Positions 52,571 through 61,100 of a DNA stretch of 64,000 bases are shown here, piece after piece. Origin of the DNA: Roseateles sp. DAIF2 (lineage in GTDB: Bacteria > Pseudomonadota > Gammaproteobacteria > Burkholderiales > Burkholderiaceae_C). Both the position numbers and the translations under genes were made by a program. The notes below the pieces were generated by a model. The model made no database searches and had not been told where the DNA came from. It saw only the letters and a list, made by a program, of their open reading frames with translations. Numbering within the stretch: the stretch's first letter is position 1; the number at the start of each line of letters is the position of its first letter. Where the stretch lies: contig NZ_CP049919.1 of the NCBI RefSeq assembly GCF_015624425.1, positions 3,782,001 through 3,846,000 on the forward strand, read 5' to 3'.

Positions 52571-52606
52571 AAAGCCGGCCCGGCAGCCTCGCCGCGCCGG
52601 CTTTGT
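52571..52606 (+). terminator. Intrinsic terminator of bcp
   Basis: Stem AAAGCCGGC (52571-52579) with GCCGGCTTT (52596-52604), 40 bp after the bcp stop, followed by GTTG. The loop is 16 nt and partly self-complementary. Confidence 0.65.
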
Positions 52607-52663
52607 TGCCAGCAAGCCGCAGCGCCCCGTTGACGCCGGAGCGTCATGGGCTTTGTGCATAAT

Positions 52664-52746
52664 CGGCCCATGCCCTGGTGCCGTGAAACCGAATCCGCAA
52701 GCGAAGAAGAAAGCCGTACAGCCCGCTGTGCGGCTTTTTGCTTTTT
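52664..52746 (+). ncRNA. Candidate small RNA or attenuator upstream of phoH
   Basis: A strong terminator-like hairpin (AAAGCCGTACA with TGTGCGGCTTT, 52710-52737, one G-T pair) followed by TTTTTGCTTTTT lies between bcp and phoH, after the bcp terminator, so it must end a separate transcript. A CATAAT (52658-52663) could be the -10; TTGACG (52630-52635) is 22 bp upstream of it, too far for a standard -35. The transcript would be about 70-80 nt. Alternatively it is a leader attenuator of phoH, or the end of a short open frame starting at 52671. Boundaries are approximate. Confidence 0.4.
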
Positions 52747-52812
52747 CACGCCCGGCATCTATCTTTTGCCTTTGACCTTCAGTCCGTGAGCCCACGGCCT
52801 GCATAGCACCTC

Positions 52813-54525
52813 ATGCCACTGCCCAAGCCCCCGACCAAGCGCGCCAGCCTCCTCGAGCCCTCCGCCTTTGCCGCCACGCTGGCGGTCAGCAAAGCCCCCC
52901 CCAAACCGAAAATCACCCCGGCCGCGGCGCCTGCCGCTGCGTTGGCCCCGGCCGAACGCCCCGCCGCGCGCGGTAAAGAGATGGTCGCACCCAAGGTGGC
53001 GGCCGCGCCGGTCGCCGCGCCGGCGGCCGTCAGCCCCACCCTGGCCCTGGTCAGCCCCGCCGCCCCGGCCGCCGCGCCCAAACCCGCGGCGCGCAGCAAG
53101 CCCGCGGCCAAGCCGCGCGGCGCCGGCAAGCCCAAGCTATTCGTGCTCGACACCAATGTGCTGATGCATGACCCGATGTCGCTATTCCGCTTCGAGGAAC
53201 ACGACATCTATCTGCCGATGATCACGCTGGAGGAGCTGGACGGCCACAAGAAGGGCATGACCGAGGTGGCGCGCAATGTGCGCCAGGTCAGCCGCGACCT
53301 GGACGCGCTGGCCGCCGGCCTGCAGCACCACACCCTGGAGGAAATGGCCCAGGGCCTGGCGCTGGACCTCACCGGCCACCGCGAGGCCGGCGGCAAGCTG
53401 TTCTTCCAGACCCAGCTGCTGGACACGCCGCTGCCCCAGGGCCTGCCGCAGGGCAAGGCCGACAACCAGATCCTGGGCGTGGTGCAGGCACTGAAGGCGC
53501 AGCAGCCGGGCCGCGAGGTGGTGCTGGTGTCCAAGGACATCAATATGCGCATCAAGGCCCGCGCGCTGGGCCTGGCCGCCGAGGACTACCGCAACGACAA
53601 GACGCTGGAGGACAGCGACCTGCTCTACACGGGCGTGCAGGCCTTGCCCGCCGACTTCTGGGACCGCCATGGCAAGACCATGGAGAGCTGGCAGCAGGGC
53701 GGTATCACCTTCTACCGCATCAGCGGCCCGCTGGTGCCCTCGCTGCTGGTCAACGAGTTCGTCTACCTGGAGGCGCCGGGCGCCGCGCCGCTCTACGCCA
53801 AGGTCACCGAGATCACCGGCAAGACCGCGGTGCTGCGCACTCTGAAGGACTACGGCCACCAGAAGAACGCCGTCTGGGGCGTTACCGCGCGCAACCGCGA
53901 GCAGAACTTCGCGCTGAACCTGCTGATGGACCCGGACTGCGACTTCATCACCCTGACCGGCACCGCCGGCACCGGCAAGACCCTGATGACCCTGGCCGCC
54001 GGCCTGTCGCAGGTGCTGGACGAGCGCCGCTACAGCGAGATCATCGTGACCCGCGTCACCGTGCCGGTCGGCGAGGACATCGGCTTCCTGCCCGGCACCG
54101 AGGAAGAGAAGATGGGCCCCTGGATGGGCGCGCTGGACGACAACCTGGAGGTGCTGGCACGCGGCGACAGCAGCGCCGGCGAATGGGGCCGTGCCGCCAC
54201 CAACGACTTAGTGCGCAGCAAGATCAAGATCAAGAGCCTGAACTTCATGCGCGGGCGCACCTTCCTGAACAAGTTCGTCATCATCGACGAGGCGCAGAAC
54301 CTGACGCCCAAGCAGATGAAGACCCTGATCACCCGCGCCGGCCCCGGCACCAAGATCGTCTGCCTGGGCAACCTGGCGCAGATCGACACGCCCTACCTGA
54401 CCGAGGGCAGCTCGGGCCTGACCTTCGCGGTGGACCGCTTCAAGGGCTGGGCCCACAGCGGCCACATCACCCTGGCGCGCGGCGAGCGTTCGCGCCTGGC
54501 GGATTTCGCCTCCGAGGTGCTGTGA
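52813..54525 (+). CDS. PhoH family ATPase with N-terminal PIN domain (PhoH2/YlaK-like)
   Basis: A 570-residue protein. Residues 1-105 are an Ala/Pro/Lys-rich low-complexity tail. Residues about 108-250 are a PIN nuclease-like domain (FVLDTNVLMHDPMSLFRFEE, LEELDGHKKGMTEVARNVRQ, VVLVSKDINMRIKARALGL) with the acidic residues of the active site. Residues about 355-570 are the PhoH P-loop ATPase: Walker A LTGTAGTGKTLMTLAAGLSQ near 385 and Walker B NKFVIIDEAQNLTPKQMKT near 492. Such PIN-PhoH proteins act on RNA as unwinding/cleaving enzymes. It is followed 4 bp later by a Cof-type phosphatase gene. Confidence 0.92.
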   Translation: MPLPKPPTKRASLLEPSAFAATLAVSKAPPKPKITPAAAPAAALAPAERPAARGKEMVAPKVAAAPVAAPAAVSPTLALVSPAAPAAAPKPAARSKPAAKPRGAGKPKLFVLDTNVLMHDPMSLFRFEEHDIYLPMITLEELDGHKKGMTEVARNVRQVSRDLDALAAGLQHHTLEEMAQGLALDLTGHREAGGKLFFQTQLLDTPLPQGLPQGKADNQILGVVQALKAQQPGREVVLVSKDINMRIKARALGLAAEDYRNDKTLEDSDLLYTGVQALPADFWDRHGKTMESWQQGGITFYRISGPLVPSLLVNEFVYLEAPGAAPLYAKVTEITGKTAVLRTLKDYGHQKNAVWGVTARNREQNFALNLLMDPDCDFITLTGTAGTGKTLMTLAAGLSQVLDERRYSEIIVTRVTVPVGEDIGFLPGTEEEKMGPWMGALDDNLEVLARGDSSAGEWGRAATNDLVRSKIKIKSLNFMRGRTFLNKFVIIDEAQNLTPKQMKTLITRAGPGTKIVCLGNLAQIDTPYLTEGSSGLTFAVDRFKGWAHSGHITLARGERSRLADFASEVL

Positions 54526-54529
54526 CGCG

Positions 54530-55369
54530 ATGACCTTGTATGTGTCCGACCTCGACGGCACCCTGCTGGACCGCGAGGCCCAGCTCTCCACCGTCACCCG
54601 CGCCGGCCTGACCCGGCTGCTGGACGAGGGCCTGTCCTTCACCGTGGCCAGCGCGCGCCATGTGTCCTCGATCGCGCGTATCCTGCAGGGCCTGCCGCTG
54701 CGGCTGCCGGTGATCTCGGCCAATGGCGCCTACATCAGCGAGATGCTGACCGGCCGCCACGAGATGGTCAACGCGATGGACCCCGCGATCGCGCAGGCCA
54801 TCTTCGCGCTGATGCGCCGGCGCGGCTTCATGCCCTTCGCCTCGACGAACGGCCCGCGCGGCGACCGCCTGTTCTGGCAGTCGGTGAACAACGAGGCCCA
54901 GCTGGACTTCGTCGAGCAGCGCCAGAAGAACGGCGACCCGCGCCTGCGGCATACCGAGGACCTGGGCGCGGAGCTGGTCGACCCGGTCGTCACGATGATC
55001 CTGGTCGAGCGCGAGGCGCTGCTGCGCGAGCTGATGGCCGAGATCCACCAGCTGATCGGCGAAGAGACGATCGAGATGCATCTGGCCGATGACCTGTACC
55101 GCCCCGGCTGGCCCTGGCTGACCCTGCATGACCGCCGCGCCACCAAGGACCAGGCGATCCGCACCCTGGCGCAGCGCTATGGCCTGGCCGAGCGTGAGAT
55201 CGTCGTGTTCGGCGACCAGGTCAACGACATCGGCATGTTCCGCAGCGCCCACCGCGGCATCGCGATGGGCAATGCGATCGAGGACATCAAGCGCCAGGCC
55301 CACGCCGTCATCGGCCACCATGCCGACGACAGCGTGCTGCGCTTCATCGAGGACGACTGGCGCCGCTGA
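54530..55369 (+). CDS. Cof-type HAD hydrolase
   Basis: A 279-residue HAD-IIB phosphatase. Motif I VSDLDGTLLDREAQL begins at residue 4, motif II is in FTVASARHVSSI near 43, the motif III lysine is in RATKDQAIRTL near 203 and motif IV is VVFGDQVNDIGMFRSA near 225. Relatives dephosphorylate sugar phosphates or cofactors such as FMN/PLP. It is 4 bp downstream of the PhoH gene, so probably in one operon. The substrate is unknown. Confidence 0.9.
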   Translation: MTLYVSDLDGTLLDREAQLSTVTRAGLTRLLDEGLSFTVASARHVSSIARILQGLPLRLPVISANGAYISEMLTGRHEMVNAMDPAIAQAIFALMRRRGFMPFASTNGPRGDRLFWQSVNNEAQLDFVEQRQKNGDPRLRHTEDLGAELVDPVVTMILVEREALLRELMAEIHQLIGEETIEMHLADDLYRPGWPWLTLHDRRATKDQAIRTLAQRYGLAEREIVVFGDQVNDIGMFRSAHRGIAMGNAIEDIKRQAHAVIGHHADDSVLRFIEDDWRR

Positions 55370-55378
55370 AGCCCGGCC

Positions 55379-55822
55379 TCAGCGCTGCTGAAGCAGCTGG
55401 CCCAGCAGCCCGCCCAGGTCCAGGCCGCCGGGCCCCTCCTGCGGCAGCTGGCCCTGCGGCGTCAGCCGGTCCACCACCTGGGGCAGCCATTGGCTCAGCT
55501 GCGCGCCGGCCTCCTGGCTGGAAACGCCGGCCTGCCCGGCCAGGCGCTCCAGCAGATCGCCGCCCAGCGCCGCACCGAGTTGGTCGCCCGAGACCGGCTG
55601 GTTCGCACCGGTCGAGACCCAGGACTGCACCTGCTCGCCCAGCCCCGCCTGCTGCAGCTGCTGCAACAGGCCGCCCAGACCGCCGCCAGCGGCGCCCTGC
55701 CCGCCCTGATCCTGCAGCAGGCCGACGATCAGCCGCACCCAGTCCACGCCACCGCCACCCTGCTGCGCCTGGCCGCCCAGGGCCTGCTGGGCCGCGCCCA
55801 GCAAGGAATCCATCAAACCCAT
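55379..55822 (-). CDS. YidB family (DUF937) protein
   Basis: A 147-residue Gln/Gly-rich protein: MGLMDSLLGAAQQALGGQAQ, VDWVRLIVGLLQDQGGQ, LGEQVQSWVSTGANQPVSGD near 72 and the end LSQWLPQVVDRLTPQGQL. This is the YidB/DUF937 pattern (helical, cytoplasmic, unknown role). I start at the inner ATG; an upstream ATG at 55855 adds 11 residues without family similarity. It converges on the Cof-type phosphatase gene with 9 bp between stops. Confidence 0.87.
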   Translation of the reverse strand: MGLMDSLLGAAQQALGGQAQQGGGGVDWVRLIVGLLQDQGGQGAAGGGLGGLLQQLQQAGLGEQVQSWVSTGANQPVSGDQLGAALGGDLLERLAGQAGVSSQEAGAQLSQWLPQVVDRLTPQGQLPQEGPGGLDLGGLLGQLLQQR

Positions 55823-55879
55823 GATCGTGCTCCGGTAAGGGGCGGTGCCTGCCACCGCCGCCCTGCCGATTGTGAACTG

Positions 55880-57316
55880 CTAATCCTGCGCCATGGTGTC
55901 CCGCGCATCGGCGGCGCCCTCATGCTGGCGCAGCTGGTAGAAGATGAAGGCGGCGAGCGCTGCCATCGCGCCGATCGCCAGATAGGTAGCGTGGAAGGCC
56001 GGCACCAGGACCGCGCCATCGGCGCCGCGCGCACCGCCGGAGAACAGCAGCAGGAAGGCGCTGGAGGTGGCCACGCCCAGGCTCATCGACAGCTGCATCA
56101 CGACCGACAGCAGGCTGTTGCCGCTGCTGGCGGTGCGCGCGTCGAGGTCGCCCAGGGTCAGGGTGTTCATCGCGGTGAACTGCAGGCTGTTGACCATGCC
56201 GAACAGGCCCAGGTGGATCGCCAGCCAGGTGTGGCTGGTGTCGCGGTCGACGATCGCGAAGCTGGCGATCATCAGGCCCAGCAGCAGGGTGTTGGCGACC
56301 AGCACGCGACGGTAGCCCACCGCACGGATCAGCCTGATCGCCAGGGTCTTGGTCAGCATCGCGCCCAGCACCGCGGGAATCATCGACAGCCCCGCGACGC
56401 TGGGCGAGAAGCCCAGGCCCAGCTGCAGGAACATCGGCGTCAGGAAGGGCGTGGCGCCGCTGCCCAGGCGCGCGAACACATTGCCGATCAGGCCGATGCG
56501 GTAGGTCGGGATCGAGAACAGCGCGCGCTCGAACAGCGGCGCCGGCGCGCGCGCCGCATGCAGCCAGTAGGCCATCATGCAGGCCAGGCCCGCGACCAGC
56601 ATCACGATGCAGACCGCGGTGCCGATCACATGCTCGCCGAAGCCCTGCAGCGCCAGCGACAGCAGCATCAGCCCTAGGCTGAACAGCGCGAAGCCGCCCC
56701 AGTCGAAGGCGCGCGGCGCCGGGTCGCTCAGCTGCGGCATAAAGCGCAGGCTGGCCAGCACGCCGATCAGGCCCACCGGCAGGTTGATCAGGAAGATCCA
56801 GTGCCAGCTGGCGTACTGGGTCAGGAAGCCGCCCAGTGCCGGCCCCAGCAGCGGGCCGACCAGGCCGGGCAGCGCGATGAAGGTCATCACCGGCAGGAAC
56901 TCGTCCTTCGGGAAGGCGCGCAGCACCGCCAGCCGCCCCACTGGCACCAGCAGCGCGCCGCCGACGCCCTGCAGCACCCGCGCCGCCACCAGCACCGCCA
57001 GCGAGGGCGCCAGCGCGCAGGCCAGCGAGCCCAGGCTGAACAGCACGATGGCCCAGATGAAGACGCGCCGGGTGCCGAAGCGGTCCGCCAGCCAGCCCGA
57101 GGCCGGGATCAGCATCGCCACCGTCAGCAGATAGGCGACCACGGCCGACTGCATGCGCAGCGGGTTCTCGCCCATGTCGCGCGCCATGCCGGGCAGCGCG
57201 GTGTTGAGGATGGTGGTGTCCAGCGTCTGCATGAAGAACGCCAGGGCCACCACCCAGGGCAGGTAGCGGCGGGTGGCCGCATCCAGCTGCGGGCGCTCGG
57301 AATCGGTGTGGGGCAT
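55880..57316 (-). CDS. DHA2 family MFS drug exporter (MdtD/EmrB-like)
   Basis: A 478-residue protein with about 14 membrane helices. The N-terminal segment YLPWVVALAFFMQTLDTTIL (DHA2 motif with LDTTI) and the loop GWLADRFGTRRVFIWAIVLF near residue 78, plus motif C-like LPGLVGPLLGPALGGFLTQY near 150, mark a proton-driven multidrug exporter. No membrane-fusion protein or regulator is adjacent. It is upstream of yidB on the same strand. Confidence 0.92.
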   Translation of the reverse strand: MPHTDSERPQLDAATRRYLPWVVALAFFMQTLDTTILNTALPGMARDMGENPLRMQSAVVAYLLTVAMLIPASGWLADRFGTRRVFIWAIVLFSLGSLACALAPSLAVLVAARVLQGVGGALLVPVGRLAVLRAFPKDEFLPVMTFIALPGLVGPLLGPALGGFLTQYASWHWIFLINLPVGLIGVLASLRFMPQLSDPAPRAFDWGGFALFSLGLMLLSLALQGFGEHVIGTAVCIVMLVAGLACMMAYWLHAARAPAPLFERALFSIPTYRIGLIGNVFARLGSGATPFLTPMFLQLGLGFSPSVAGLSMIPAVLGAMLTKTLAIRLIRAVGYRRVLVANTLLLGLMIASFAIVDRDTSHTWLAIHLGLFGMVNSLQFTAMNTLTLGDLDARTASSGNSLLSVVMQLSMSLGVATSSAFLLLFSGGARGADGAVLVPAFHATYLAIGAMAALAAFIFYQLRQHEGAADARDTMAQD

Positions 57317-57348
57317 CGTGCCCCGAGTATCGCGGCGCCGGCACCCGG

Positions 57349-57382
57349 AAAAACGCCCGCCGGGCGATAGCCGGGCGGGCGT
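57349..57382 (-). terminator. Intrinsic terminator of the M3 peptidase gene
   Basis: Read on the minus strand: stem formed by 57374-57382 with 57353-57361 (ACGCCCGCC on the plus strand paired with GGCGGGCGT), then TTTTT. It lies 50 bp beyond the peptidase stop codon. Confidence 0.8.
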
Positions 57383-57431
57383 GCTGCGGGTGTGGCGCGG
57401 GCGCCGATCGGTGCCCGCCTGCCGTTTCTTT

Positions 57432-59414
57432 TTACTTGCGCAGGTAGTCGAAGAAGGCCTTGGAGTTGGACTCGCGGCCCAGGAACTCGCGCACCAGTTC
57501 GGGCGCCGGCTTCTGGCCGCCGTTGCCCAGCACGATGTCGCGGTAGCGCTGGCCGGTCACGGGGCTGAGCTTGTCGTCCTTGAAGGCGGTGCGCAGGTCC
57601 ATCGCCAGCACCAGGCTCCACAGATAGCCGTAGTAGCCGGCGCCGTAGCCGCCCGCGATATGCGCGAAGCCGGCCGGGAACATCGAGCCCGGCACATGGC
57701 CCAGCGGCGTCGCGCCCTCCAGCTTGGCCCACAGCGGCAGCGGCTCGGGCTTGTCGGCACCGAACAAGGCCAGGTCATAGCTGGCGTACAGGTACTGGCG
57801 GCCGTAGAAGCTGCCCTTGGCGAACTCCTTGGCGGCCACCGCCTGGTCGACCATCGCGTCCGGCACCGGCTTGCAGGCGGCGCAGACCTCCTGCATCAGC
57901 TTCAGCACCTTCTTGTCGTAGACCCAGTCCTCCAGCATCTGCGAGGGCGCCTCGACGAAGTCGTGCATCACCGCGGTGCCGCCCTGGCTGGCGTAGCGCG
58001 TCTTCGACAGGTTGTTGTGCACCGCATGACCCAGCTCGTGCAGCAGGGTCTCGACCTCGTCCAGGGTCAGGCCTTGCCGGTCGAAGTTGACCACCAGGGC
58101 CGCGGTCGGCGTGCGCTCGATGCGGGTGCTGCTGCTGCGCAGCGGCCAGACCGCCGCATGGTTGTACTTGCCCTCGCGCGGGTAGAGGTCGACATACATG
58201 GTCGCGAGCGGCTTGCCGCTGGCGGCGTCGCTGACGGCATAGGCCTGCGCTTCGGGATGCCACAGCGGCGCGTCGACGCGGGTGTAGCGCACGCCCATCA
58301 GCTTCTCGATCACGCGCATCGAGAAGGCCAGGCTTTCCTGCGGCGGGAAATAGGGGCGGAAGGCCTCCTGGTCGACGCTGAAGCGCTGCTTGCGGATGCG
58401 CTCGGTGTAGAAGGTCGCATCCCAGCGCTGCACCTGGGTCGCCTCCAGCGACTGGCCCAGATGCTCGGCCTTGGCGCGGCGCAGCTCGACCAGGTCGGCG
58501 CGCTCGCCCTCGGTCACCGTGCTCTTGACGTCGTTCAGGAAGCGCCAGGCGGTGGCGCCATCCTTGGCCATGCGGCGGCGCAGGTTGAAGTCGACATAGT
58601 TGCTGAAGCCGAACAGCTTGGCGTACTCGAGCCGCTTGGCCTCGATCTCGGCCAGCAGCTTCAGGTTCGCCTGGCCGCCCTCGTTGACCTTGGCGCGCCA
58701 CATGCGCTCGCGCGTCGCCTCGATCTCGGCGCCCTGGATCACCGGCACATAGCTCGGGTAGTCCACGCCCAGCACGACCTTGCCCTCGGCATCGCGCGGC
58801 GCCTTCTTCCAGACGCCCTCCGGCACACCCTTCAGCTCGGCTTCGGTGAAGCTCACCTTGATGCCGGCGTCGCGGATGTTCTTCTCGAACTTCTGGGTCA
58901 GCTCGGCCAGCTGGTCGGCCAGCTGCTTGGCGCGCTTGCGCTTGGCCGGCGGCAGCGCGACGCCGCCATCCTCGAACACGCCCGAGCCCACGCGCACCAG
59001 CTCGCGGTCGATGTCATCCTTGACCGGTGCGCGCTTCAGCGCCTTGTAGAGCTTCTCGTTCTGGTTGAAGCTGGACGAGAAATCGGCCCAGCGCAGCGAG
59101 CAGGCCTGGGCCGCGTCGCGCACCGCCTTGTCCGGATGCACGTTCAGCACGAACTCGATCGGGTACTGGGTGTCTTCCTGGAAGGCGTAGAAGTCGTCGT
59201 AGGCGGCCAGCCAGCCGGCGTCCACTTGGCGCGACTGCAGGGTCTGCAGGCGCTGCTTGGCGGCGCTCAGCCCGCTGTCGCAGGCCGCCTTGACCGCGGC
59301 GGCATCCTTGTACTGGGGAAAGGCCGGCCCCGGCAGCTGGCTGGCCTGGGCCGCGGCCTGCAGGGCCAGCAGGCCGGCCAGGACCAGCAGGCGATGCTTG
59401 GTGTTGTTCATCAT
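57432..59414 (-). CDS. Exported M3 family zinc metallopeptidase
   Basis: A 660-residue thimet-oligopeptidase-type enzyme with a signal peptide (KHRLLVLAGLLALQAAAQAS). The zinc site is VETLLHELGHAVHNNLSKTR near residue 453 (HExxH plus a downstream Glu in FVEAPSQMLEDWVYD). ARGLLDP-type helices precede it; C-terminal SMFPAGFAHIAGGYGAGYYG is the conserved M3 substrate-side segment. The start MMNNTK follows GAGGAG by 7 bp; the longer open frame to 59543 is rejected. It probably degrades short peptides in the periplasm, by family knowledge. Confidence 0.92.
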   Translation of the reverse strand: MMNNTKHRLLVLAGLLALQAAAQASQLPGPAFPQYKDAAAVKAACDSGLSAAKQRLQTLQSRQVDAGWLAAYDDFYAFQEDTQYPIEFVLNVHPDKAVRDAAQACSLRWADFSSSFNQNEKLYKALKRAPVKDDIDRELVRVGSGVFEDGGVALPPAKRKRAKQLADQLAELTQKFEKNIRDAGIKVSFTEAELKGVPEGVWKKAPRDAEGKVVLGVDYPSYVPVIQGAEIEATRERMWRAKVNEGGQANLKLLAEIEAKRLEYAKLFGFSNYVDFNLRRRMAKDGATAWRFLNDVKSTVTEGERADLVELRRAKAEHLGQSLEATQVQRWDATFYTERIRKQRFSVDQEAFRPYFPPQESLAFSMRVIEKLMGVRYTRVDAPLWHPEAQAYAVSDAASGKPLATMYVDLYPREGKYNHAAVWPLRSSSTRIERTPTAALVVNFDRQGLTLDEVETLLHELGHAVHNNLSKTRYASQGGTAVMHDFVEAPSQMLEDWVYDKKVLKLMQEVCAACKPVPDAMVDQAVAAKEFAKGSFYGRQYLYASYDLALFGADKPEPLPLWAKLEGATPLGHVPGSMFPAGFAHIAGGYGAGYYGYLWSLVLAMDLRTAFKDDKLSPVTGQRYRDIVLGNGGQKPAPELVREFLGRESNSKAFFDYLRK

Positions 59415-59757
59415 CGGTAGGCTCCTCGCCGCGACTCGTGGAGGTGGTGCGGCATGGCCGCCGATTGTGCCGCCGGCGGCACGCCCCGCCCCGCTCTTGC
59501 GACGGACGACCGATGCGGGGGCACGAAGCGCGGCGGCCCTCACCCACCCGGCTTGCGACTTTGTTCACGCCCCGCCAACCGTTTGACACATCTTTGCGCC
59601 GTCTCAAGCCCCTGCACAGGGGGCTTGCCAAGCAAGCTGTGGTCCAATCTGGGGTTTGTACTGAACTCGCCCAAAAGGCCTGCGGACTTACCCGCAGGAG
59701 CGGCCCGATTCGCTTGACGCTCTCCGTGACCCTTGCCTAAGCTGCGCGCCGACCACC
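59415..59757. other. Divergent intergenic region (343 bp)
   Basis: The longest gap in the window, between the divergent M3 peptidase and NlpC/P60 genes. It holds a hairpin AAGCCCC...GGGGCTT (59606-59626), an inverted repeat CCTGCGG...CCGCAGG (near 59680-59698), and an isolated TTGACA (59583-59588) without a matching -10. The promoter of the NlpC/P60 gene lies at its right end. No gene is evident. Confidence 0.6.
59714..59743 (+). promoter_or_regulatory. Candidate sigma-70 promoter of the NlpC/P60 gene
   Basis: TTGACG (59714-59719), 18 bp spacer, TAAGCT (59738-59743), ending 14 bp upstream of the start codon, so the leader would be very short. Confidence 0.4.
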
Positions 59758-60453
59758 ATGATCGACGCCAGCCGCGCCACCACCCCCACCGCTGAAAGAG
59801 CCCCCCGCCTGCATCGTTTGATTCAAACGTGCGGTCTGGTGCTGGCTCTCGCCGGCGGCCCGGTGCTGGCGCAGCAGCTGCCCACCGCCGCCCTGCCCGC
59901 GCAGGCCGCGGCCTCGCAGACCCAGGGCGGTCCGCAGCAGGCGGCGGGTGACGCGGTCAGCCGCTTTCTGATGGAGCGCGGCATCCTGGGCCAGGCCGCC
60001 CACGAGGGCCTGCTGGGCCAGGTGCGCGACAAGGCCTCCGAGCTGGTGCTGGCCTCGATGAACTTCCTCGGCGTGCCCTACAAGCGCGGCGGCAACACGG
60101 CCGAGAACGGCTTCGACTGCTCGGGCTTCACCCGCCATATCTTCGAGATGAGCGTGGGCCTGGTGCTGCCACGCCGCGCCGACGAGCAGGCCAAGCTGTC
60201 CAGCCTGATGCCGATCAAGAAGGATGAGCTCAAGCCCGGCGACCTGGTGTTCTTCAACACCATGCGCCGCACCTTCTCGCATGTCGGCATCTATGTCGGC
60301 GAAGGCAAGTTCATCCATTCGCCGCGCGCCGGCGGCAAGGTGCGCGTCGAGGACATGCGCGACGCCTACTGGGCCAAGCGCTTCACCGGCGCCCGCCGCG
60401 CCGACCTGAACGCGGCCGACAAGAGCGGCGCCGCGGCCACCGCGCTGAACTGA
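59758..60453 (+). CDS. NlpC/P60 (C40) family peptidoglycan peptidase
   Basis: A 231-residue exported protein with a signal segment (LIQTCGLVLALAGGPVLAQQ). The C40 domain (residues about 95-205) has catalytic Cys in NGFDCSGFTRHIFEMSVG, LPRRADEQAKLSSL, KPGDLVFFNTMRRTFSHVGI with the catalytic His, and YVGEGKFIHSPRAGGKVRVE with the third polar residue. It should cleave stem peptides of peptidoglycan in the periplasm. No anchoring domain is present. It is separated from neighbours and likely monocistronic. Confidence 0.93.
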   Translation: MIDASRATTPTAERAPRLHRLIQTCGLVLALAGGPVLAQQLPTAALPAQAAASQTQGGPQQAAGDAVSRFLMERGILGQAAHEGLLGQVRDKASELVLASMNFLGVPYKRGGNTAENGFDCSGFTRHIFEMSVGLVLPRRADEQAKLSSLMPIKKDELKPGDLVFFNTMRRTFSHVGIYVGEGKFIHSPRAGGKVRVEDMRDAYWAKRFTGARRADLNAADKSGAAATALN

Positions 60454-60472
60454 GCCGCACCGCCCCCTCGCC

Positions 60473-61021
60473 TCAAGCCGCGGGGAATCGAGGCATCCCC
60501 GCCTCCAGCGGCAGCCGCAACCCCTTGCACAGATAGCTGACCGTCCGGTAGAAGCCGGCCAGCATCAGCAGCTCCAGGACCGCCTCCTCGCTGTAGAAGC
60601 CGCGCAGCTCGGCCCACAGGCCGTCGTCGATGTCGCAGTCGCGATGCAGGGCATCGCACAGGCGCAGCAGCACGCGCTCCGAAGCATCCCAGCAGGCGGC
60701 ATCTGGCGCCCCTGCCACCGTCGCGCGGACCTGCTCCTCGCTCAGCGCCGCGCGCCGGCCGAACAGCGCGACATGCACGCCCCACTCATACTCCGCGCCG
60801 CACAGCGCGGTGGTGCGGTCGATCACGATCTCGCGCTGGCGCAGGCTCAGATGCCCCGGGTCCAGCAGCCCGCCGGCGAAGAAGCGCTTGAACAGGCGCG
60901 GGTCGCGCGCCAGGGTGCTGAACAGCCGCAGCGGCGGCCGGCCCTGCATCAGCGAATCCAGGCGTTCGGCCACCTCCGGATCGAAGGGCGGCAAGGCGGG
61001 GGCGAGACGTGCAGCGGTCAT
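60473..61021 (-). CDS. Carboxymuconolactone decarboxylase/AhpD-like protein
   Basis: A 182-residue all-helical protein of the CMD family: LFSTLARDPRLFKRFFAG near residue 40, LSLRQREIVIDRTTALCGAE near 60 and YEWGVHVALFGRRAALS near 81. The AhpD CxxC is absent; only one Cys is in the ALCGAEYEWGVH region, so peroxidase-type chemistry is uncertain. The start has AAGGAAG upstream. It is divergent from an HxlR regulator gene, which very likely controls it. Substrate unknown. Confidence 0.88.
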   Translation of the reverse strand: MTAARLAPALPPFDPEVAERLDSLMQGRPPLRLFSTLARDPRLFKRFFAGGLLDPGHLSLRQREIVIDRTTALCGAEYEWGVHVALFGRRAALSEEQVRATVAGAPDAACWDASERVLLRLCDALHRDCDIDDGLWAELRGFYSEEAVLELLMLAGFYRTVSYLCKGLRLPLEAGMPRFPAA

Positions 61022-61077
61022 GCGGGTGCTTCCTTTCTTCTCTCGGTTCGGCAACCAGGCCGGCCGATGCTAGGCTT

Positions 61078-61100
61078 CATGCTGTATAAAGTAAAGCATG
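61078..61100. promoter_or_regulatory. HxlR operator/promoter overlapping the start codon
   Basis: An inverted repeat CATGCT (61078-61083) and AGCATG (61095-61100) spaced by 11 bp surrounds GTATAAAGTAA. TATAAA (61085-61090) is a probable -10, and the right arm ends in the ATG of the HxlR gene. Binding here would block both divergent genes. Confidence 0.55.

Noticed and set aside
52671..52790. A short open frame overlapping the orphan terminator upstream of phoH
   Set aside because: No ribosome-binding site, it reads through a terminator hairpin, and its composition is unlike neighbouring proteins; kept only as an alternative in the small RNA entry.
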